Assembly (NCBI RefSeq): GCF_001729745.1
Contig: NZ_CP017186.1
Location: 1,612,001-1,676,000 of the forward strand
Direction of reading: 5' to 3'
DNA: 64,000 bases
From: Enterobacter hormaechei subsp. hoffmannii
GTDB taxonomy: Bacteria > Pseudomonadota > Gammaproteobacteria > Enterobacterales > Enterobacteriaceae
Shown piece by piece: positions 59,436 to 64,000 of the stretch. Position numbers and translations under genes: made by a program. The number at the start of each line of letters is the position of its first letter. Position 1 is the stretch's first letter. The notes below the pieces were generated by a model. The model was given only the letters and a program-made list of their open reading frames with translations, did no database searches and was not told the DNA's origin.

Positions 59436-60014
59436 TTATGACTTCTGCTGAACGCCTTCCACCGAAATAATCAGCTCTACATCCTGCGATGCCGGTCCTA
59501 AATCTGTGGTGATATTAAAATCTTTCAGATGAATTTTGCCGGCGGCTTCAAAGCCAGCACGTTTTCCGCCCCACGGATCGTCGCCCTGGCCGATTAATTT
59601 CGCATCCAGTGTTACCGGTTTTGTTACGCCGTTCAGCGTAAGATTACCGGTAATAGCGAGCTTATCACCGTCTTTCTTCACTTCTGTCGACGCGAAAGTA
59701 GCTTGCGGGAATTTGCCTACGTTCAGGAATTCAGCGCTGCGCAGATGTTTATCACGCTCGGCGTGATTAGTGTCGACGCTGTTAGTATTAATGGTGACGT
59801 TTACTTTATCGGCAGCAGGGTTTTTCTCGTCGAAACTAAATGTGCCATCGAAATCATTGAACGTACCATATAACCAGCTGTAACCCAGATGCTGAATACG
59901 GAAATTGACGAAGGCATGCTGGCCTTCTTTATCAATTTTATAGTCGGCGGCAATGGCCGAACCGGTGGTAAATAACAGCGAACCTAATGCGATACCCAAC
60001 AGGCGTTTTTTCAT
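59436..60014 (-). CDS. yceI: YceI periplasmic lipocalin-like protein
   Basis: 192-residue protein (E. coli 191), signal peptide of 22 residues (ending GSAIA). The mature chain [20 protein letters not shown] begins an eight-stranded lipocalin-like barrel; relatives bind polyprenoids. In E. coli it is induced at high pH and by osmotic stress. Start ATG 60014 lies just one base past the yceJ stop (60016), so the two are coupled. Confidence 0.94.
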   Translation of the reverse strand: MKKRLLGIALGSLLFTTGSAIAADYKIDKEGQHAFVNFRIQHLGYSWLYGTFNDFDGTFSFDEKNPAADKVNVTINTNSVDTNHAERDKHLRSAEFLNVGKFPQATFASTEVKKDGDKLAITGNLTLNGVTKPVTLDAKLIGQGDDPWGGKRAGFEAAGKIHLKDFNITTDLGPASQDVELIISVEGVQQKS

Positions 60015-60015
60015 T

Positions 60016-60582
60016 TTATGCTCCAGAGTCAACTGACGAACGGCCAAGCATGCGCTTCAGCGTATCGTCTTTATCAATAAAGTGGTGTTTCAGGGCCGCA
60101 AGGCCATGCAGAACAGACAGGATCACCACGCTCCATGCCAGCCACAGATGAACCACACCTGCGGTGTCAACCTGTGAACCGGCGTCAGCCAGCGTGGCAG
60201 GGACGTCAAAGAGCCCAAACACGCTGATCGGTTTGCCGTCTGCGGTCGAAATGAGATAACCGCTGATCAGAATGGCGAACAGCAGGGCATAGAGTGCGAT
60301 ATGTGCGCCAACAGCGCTTATGCGGGTAAGACGGCCATGGCTTTTGGGGGCTGGAGGGGGCGGAGAGAGATGTCGCCAGATCACGCGAAAAACCAGACCC
60401 ATCATCAACAGAACCCCAATGCTTTTGTGCAATTCGGGGGCCTGATGATACCAACCGTCATAATAGCTTAATGTCACCATCCAGAGGCCGAGACCAAACA
60501 TGGCATAGACAGCAAGTGCAAATAGCCAGTGTAAACACATGGATATTATTCCGTAGCGGCTGGAGGAGTTACGCCATTGCAT
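60016..60582 (-). CDS. yceJ: Cytochrome b561-family protein YceJ
   Basis: 188 residues, E. coli length. Four membrane helices with the family's heme-ligand histidines ([10 protein letters not shown] near 18, PELHKSIG near 53, and [14 protein letters not shown] near 160). It probably moves electrons from ubiquinol across the inner membrane; a partner role with YceI-bound isoprenoid quinone has been suggested by their constant pairing. The start at 60582 ([11 protein letters not shown]) follows the family. Confidence 0.93.
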   Translation of the reverse strand: MQWRNSSSRYGIISMCLHWLFALAVYAMFGLGLWMVTLSYYDGWYHQAPELHKSIGVLLMMGLVFRVIWRHLSPPPPAPKSHGRLTRISAVGAHIALYALLFAILISGYLISTADGKPISVFGLFDVPATLADAGSQVDTAGVVHLWLAWSVVILSVLHGLAALKHHFIDKDDTLKRMLGRSSVDSGA

Positions 60583-60808
60583 ATGAATTTCCGTTCTCAA
60601 ATGACTGAGCAATAAAAATGGCCGGATTAATTAAATAATGCAACTGAAAAAAAGGAATAATGTTATTTAGTTATTTTATTTCAGCGAATTTGAATATGTT
60701 TCCGCAATGTATTTCAATCGCTTCGTTCAATAAATTTGAGATGACTTTTTATAAAAACTATAAGTTAAATAAGTTTAAAGGAGTGTCAATAAACGTCAGT
60801 GATGGTTT

Positions 60809-60922
60809 TCAGAAGAATACAATAAAGATGACGTCAACAATCGCCAGCAGCGACCAAAGGACAATGTAGAGCATGAAATGCTCGCGGATGTTACTGATAA
60901 GGTAATTCACCAGTCTGCGCAT
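60809..60922 (-). CDS. yceO: Small membrane protein YceO
   Basis: 37-residue (38 if the adjacent ATG 60925 is used) hydrophobic protein: MRRLVNYLISNIREHFMLYI, then VLWSLLAIVDVIFIVFF. It aligns along its whole length with the C-terminal 37 residues of E. coli YceO (46 aa), which sits between yceJ and solA too. One membrane helix is predicted at about 17-37. Function unknown. AGAGG lies six bases before ATG 60922. The E. coli N-terminal extension of nine residues is not conserved here. Confidence 0.85.
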   Translation of the reverse strand: MRRLVNYLISNIREHFMLYIVLWSLLAIVDVIFIVFF

Positions 60923-60972
60923 CATGATCCTCTCGCAAATCAGGCTCCGGTTATTCGGAGCCTGTAGCGGTA

Positions 60973-62091
60973 TTATCGGCTAAAGCGCGAGAGCGCGAAG
61001 GGTTTGAGATCAAACGAAGGCGCAATCCCCTGAGCAAACTGGGCGGCGATTTCACCTAACACAGAGGCAAATTTAAACCCGTGACCGCTGAGCCCGGTTA
61101 CGATCAGGGTGTTGTCGTGCCCAGGCAAGGTGTCGATGATGAAGTCTTCATCTGGCGTATTGTCGTAGGTGCACGCTGCGCCATAAAGCAACCCGCCTAC
61201 GCCCGGCAGAATATTACGCAGGAACGTGAAGGCTTCGGAACCATCCTGCGGATAGGCTCCGTACGGCTTGCGTTCTTCCGCAGAGGAAATTACCTGTCCG
61301 CCGTTATGTTTGCCAATCTTGAGCGCGTCTTTTTCCGAGGGGAAACCGTAGTACTGGTCGCCATTAGGTAACTCGCCCGTGAACGCCGGGAATTTGTTCT
61401 GGCTGCTGTAACGCCCGTCAGACTGGAACCAGGAGAAGACTTTGCGTACCGGCTGGATGGGCAGATCCGGCAGCAGTTTCGTCACCCACGTTCCCGCACT
61501 GACCAGCAGGCGTGCGGCGGTATATTCACCTTCAGACGTGGTGACGGTTGAACCCCCGGCATGGTGGGTGATGCCCGTGACCGGACAGTTAAACAACTGT
61601 GCGCAGCCCGCTTTGGCGGCGAGATCAATCCAGGTCTTAATGGCCGTTTCGCTGTGCAGTACCCCGGAATTGGCTTCAAACAATCCAATGTAGTCTTCAG
61701 GGACAGAAATTTCCGGCCAGCGCGCCATTATGTCGTTCGCATCCAGACGCTCAACGTCCAGACGGTAGGCTTTCGCGCTCTCCTCGACATTCGCCAGAAA
61801 CGTGGAGTTGGCGGGCCCCAGATTAATAACCCCGGTGCGCTCAAAAATGCGTTCTTCGGTGACTGCGGCCAGCTCATCCCACAGCGTCTGAGCCCGAAGC
61901 ACCAGCGGTACATAGCGTTCACCTTCACCGTAAGCGTGACGGATCAAACGGGTATCGCCGTGATGGCTTCCTTCAGAATGGGGGGGAAGGTGGGCGTCAA
62001 TCATCAGCACATTCAGACCCGCCTGCGTAGCGTAATAACCGGCTGCAGATCCAACGGAGCCGCTTCCGATAATGATCAAATCGTATTTCAT
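60973..62091 (-). CDS. solA: N-methyl-L-tryptophan oxidase
   Basis: 372 residues, E. coli SolA length. Rossmann dinucleotide motif [17 protein letters not shown] at residues 8-24 and the monomeric sarcosine-oxidase family Cys for covalent FAD in [14 protein letters not shown] near 306. It demethylates N-methyl amino acids to aldehyde and H2O2. A hairpin CAGGCTCCG / CGGAGCCTG at 60941-60964, past the stop, may be its terminator although the T run is weak. Confidence 0.95.
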   Translation of the reverse strand: MKYDLIIIGSGSVGSAAGYYATQAGLNVLMIDAHLPPHSEGSHHGDTRLIRHAYGEGERYVPLVLRAQTLWDELAAVTEERIFERTGVINLGPANSTFLANVEESAKAYRLDVERLDANDIMARWPEISVPEDYIGLFEANSGVLHSETAIKTWIDLAAKAGCAQLFNCPVTGITHHAGGSTVTTSEGEYTAARLLVSAGTWVTKLLPDLPIQPVRKVFSWFQSDGRYSSQNKFPAFTGELPNGDQYYGFPSEKDALKIGKHNGGQVISSAEERKPYGAYPQDGSEAFTFLRNILPGVGGLLYGAACTYDNTPDEDFIIDTLPGHDNTLIVTGLSGHGFKFASVLGEIAAQFAQGIAPSFDLKPFALSRFSR

Positions 62092-62205
62092 AGGCTTCTC
62101 TTTACTAACGCTTTGTTAGCAGAGTAATTAACTATGTGGGCTTATACAAGAGCGAAATAAATAAGGCACCGCGAGGGTGCCTGTTGAGTGAAAAGGGGCA
62201 TAAGG

Positions 62206-62460
62206 TCAATGCCGTTTATACTCATTTTCCTGGTAGTCGCCAGATTCTATTTTTGCGATGCCTGCTTCCAAAATAGAAATAAACTGACGGGCGACGTCTG
62301 TTGTAAGCCACAGCGTCTGTCCAACTTCCGCTTCGTCACGGTTTAGCTGATTCGGGGTCTGGTAGTGCAAACGCAGCATCAGCGCATCGTAGCTGTCTAC
62401 GGTGCTGATATCCCAGCCAACGAGTGGATGGGTCTGGATGACTTCATTATTCTTTTCCAT
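62206..62460 (-). CDS. bssS: Biofilm regulator BssS
   Basis: 84 residues, same as E. coli BssS (YceP), a small soluble protein that lowers biofilm formation through indole and quorum signals. It opens MEKNNEVIQTHPLVGWDIST; no recognised DNA-binding motif. A very strong Shine-Dalgarno GGGGG stands six bases before the ATG. A 272-bp upstream gap to dinI holds its promoter and the dinI terminator. Confidence 0.94.
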   Translation of the reverse strand: MEKNNEVIQTHPLVGWDISTVDSYDALMLRLHYQTPNQLNRDEAEVGQTLWLTTDVARQFISILEAGIAKIESGDYQENEYKRH

Positions 62461-62692
62461 TATAACCCCCTTAATGCGTGTTAGAAGACAACGACTTTGA
62501 GGTTCAATGCATGTTTTTCTGAAAGCTTTTTCAGTATATCAATTAATAAGGGTTCCGCAGGAAAAAATAAACGGGTAGCAACACATTTTTCTGCTTTTTA
62601 GGATTGTTCGAACAATAAAACGTCATCTTGTTCACGATTTTCTAAGAAGATACTGAAATATTTTGAACTTCCAGGAGACGAAACGAAAAAAA

Positions 62693-62708
62693 GCCGGGGC
62701 GACCCGGC
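62693..62708 (-). terminator. Terminator of dinI
   Basis: GCCGGG / CCCGGC with a GCGA tetraloop; T-rich run on the minus strand (A tract 62684-62692 on plus). 26 bases past the dinI stop. Confidence 0.92.
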
Positions 62709-62734
62709 AAAAAAACACAATGAGGGAGCAAATT

Positions 62735-62980
62735 TTAATCAGTGATAAACCAGTCGTCGGCGCTTTCCCATGTTTCCTGCAAAATTTCGCTGATGCGGTC
62801 TTTGTCTTCTTTCGCGCCGCCAATGACGGAAAGATGGTTTGCTGTCGCATAACGTACCGTTATGGCGCCATCGTTTTCAGGAAAAGTGCTGTTAATACGT
62901 CGGGATAGCTCACCCGCCAGAGCGTCGAGTGCGCCAGCAGGCAGGACGGTGGTTTTGGCAATGGTGACTTCAATACGCAT
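62735..62980 (-). CDS. dinI: DNA-damage-inducible RecA modulator DinI
   Basis: 81 residues, E. coli length from ATG 62980 (MRIEVTIAKT). DinI fold with the acidic C-terminal helix (KEDKDRISEILQETWESADDWF) that mimics DNA and binds RecA filaments, stabilising them and slowing UmuD cleavage. A LexA box lies 22-37 bp before the start, fitting SOS induction. GGGGGCA upstream of the ATG. Confidence 0.96.
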   Translation of the reverse strand: MRIEVTIAKTTVLPAGALDALAGELSRRINSTFPENDGAITVRYATANHLSVIGGAKEDKDRISEILQETWESADDWFITD

Positions 62981-63001
62981 AAATGCCCCCTGTGTAATAT
63001 A

Positions 63002-63017
63002 CTGTTTATTTATACAG
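63002..63017. promoter_or_regulatory. LexA box of dinI
   Basis: CTGTTTATTTATACAG: the consensus CTGT-N8-ACAG, with an A/T-only spacer as LexA prefers. Confidence 0.92.
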
Positions 63018-63055
63018 TTATATTGGCGGTTTGACAACAGGGGGATGACAATTTT

Positions 63056-64000
63056 TTAGCTTTTTACCGTCCAGCTTACGGTTTCACCGGCCAGGAAGGG
63101 GATCAGCGTATCGTCGGTGAGCTCAATCGACGCTTCAACCTGGCTTTCTTTGCGCTCCAGCTCAATGAACGTGTCATTAACCGGCAGACCGTAGAAACGC
63201 GGGCCGTTAAGGGAGCAGAAGGCTTCGAAATGGCCTAACGCGTTCATCTCGTCAAAGACGGTTGCGTAACTTGCCAGGGCGGTCGGGGCGTTAAAGCAGC
63301 CTGCACAACCGCAGCTAGCCTCTTTTCGGTGACGGGCATGCGGGGCGGAATCCGTGCCGAGGAACGCGCGCGGGAAGCCGCTGGCGACCAGTTCACGTAG
63401 CGCCTGCTGGTGGATATTGCGCTTGAGGATCGGCAGACAATACAGATGTGGGCGAACGCCACCCACCAGCATGTGGTTACGGTTAAACATCAGGTGCTGC
63501 GGGGTGATGGTGGCGGCAATCAATTCGTTTCCATCCCGGACATACTCTGCGGCATCTTTGGTCGTAATGTGTTCAAACACTACCTTCAGCCCAGGAAGAC
63601 GCTGGCGCAGCGGCTCCATGACCGTTTCGATAAAACGCGCTTCGCGATCGAAAATATCAATGTCAGCGTGGGTCACTTCCCCGTGCACCAGCAGTGGCAT
63701 TCCCAGTTTTTGCATACGCTCCAGAACGGGCATGATGGCGTCAATGCTCGTCACCCCATGGCTGGAGTTGGTGGTGGCGTTTGCCGGGTAGAGCTTCGCG
63801 GCGGTGAACACACCTTCGTTAAATCCGCGCTCAACCTCATTGGGATCCAGCGAGTCCGTCAGGTAGCAGGTCATCAACGGAGTAAAATCGTGCCCGGCCG
63901 GAACGGCGTCAAGGATACGCTGGCGATAGGCGATCGCGGCCTCGACGGTGGTGACTGGCGGAACCAGGTTAGGCATAACAATCGCACGGCCATAAATTTC
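63056..64000 (-). CDS. pyrC: Dihydroorotase, N-terminus beyond the window
   Basis: The 314 visible residues correspond to the C-terminal nine tenths of the 348-residue class II dihydroorotase. It closes the pyrimidine ring (carbamoyl-aspartate to dihydroorotate) with a binuclear zinc centre. Seen here: [14 protein letters not shown] with the carbamylated Lys, LLVHGEVT with its His, VFEHITT with its His, and GTDSAPH with the catalytic Asp. The first zinc-binding HLH near residue 17 lies outside the window. The coding frame stays open to 64000 (EIYGRAIV precedes the internal Met at 63976). Confidence 0.96.
   Translation of the reverse strand, partial: EIYGRAIVMPNLVPPVTTVEAAIAYRQRILDAVPAGHDFTPLMTCYLTDSLDPNEVERGFNEGVFTAAKLYPANATTNSSHGVTSIDAIMPVLERMQKLGMPLLVHGEVTHADIDIFDREARFIETVMEPLRQRLPGLKVVFEHITTKDAAEYVRDGNELIAATITPQHLMFNRNHMLVGGVRPHLYCLPILKRNIHQQALRELVASGFPRAFLGTDSAPHARHRKEASCGCAGCFNAPTALASYATVFDEMNALGHFEAFCSLNGPRFYGLPVNDTFIELERKESQVEASIELTDDTLIPFLAGETVSWTVKS

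Noticed and set aside
60660-60869. Open frame of 69 codons on the plus strand before yceO
   Set aside because: It runs antisense over the conserved yceO frame, with no supported start.

Overview
The window reads as chromosomal DNA of an Enterobacteriaceae member close to Enterobacter (most likely the E. cloacae complex; an inference from protein similarity to E. coli, moderately high GC and gene order). The backbone follows the E. coli 21-24 minute order: acyP-tusE-yccA-serT, agp-yccJ-wrbA-ymdF, rutGFEDCBA/rutR, putA/putP, efeUOB, phoH, serX-ghrA-ycdXYZ, csgGFED/csgBAC, ymdAB, mdoC/mdoGH, yceK-msyB-mdtG-lpxL-yceA-yceI-yceJ-yceO-solA-bssS-dinI-pyrC. No phage, transposase, integrase or CRISPR array was seen.

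The departures from that backbone are the interesting part. (1) 1600-9935: an orphan oligopeptide-binding protein, then two identical tRNA-Ser(UGA) genes, each with its own promoter and terminator, bracketing about 6.3 kb of cargo. The cargo is a three-gene metal-chelate-type ABC importer with a Zur-like operator on its promoter, an MscS-family channel, and a two-gene operon for a LuxR-type regulator and an unrecognised tail-anchored protein. (2) 9938-11163: a short MgtE magnesium transporter behind a leader that carries the conserved core of the M-box magnesium riboswitch. (3) 28948-30938: a small lipoprotein and a NupC-type permease inserted between putP and efeU. (4) 35938-40834: an alanine/glycine:cation symporter, then two identical tRNA-Ser(GGA) genes bracketing a LysR regulator, a pirin and an isochorismatase-type hydrolase, with the stump of a third tRNA copy in between.

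The metabolic modules are coherent. The rut operon (uracil as nitrogen source) has a sigma-54 promoter and a RutR operator, but its permease gene rutG is frameshifted. putA/putP (proline use) are divergent with an array of PutA-type sites. efeUOB (acid-regulated ferrous iron uptake) is intact and preceded by a Fur box. phoH has a Pho box. The curli operons csgDEFG and csgBAC are complete, with a CsgD box upstream of csgB. mdoG/mdoH (osmoregulated periplasmic glucans) overlap, with mdoC divergent. dinI has a perfect-looking LexA box.

REP/BIME elements occur at five places, and a CCTCACCCTAACCCTCTCCC-type interspersed repeat at three, two of which flank a mosaic repeat block between rutR and the DUF1311 gene.
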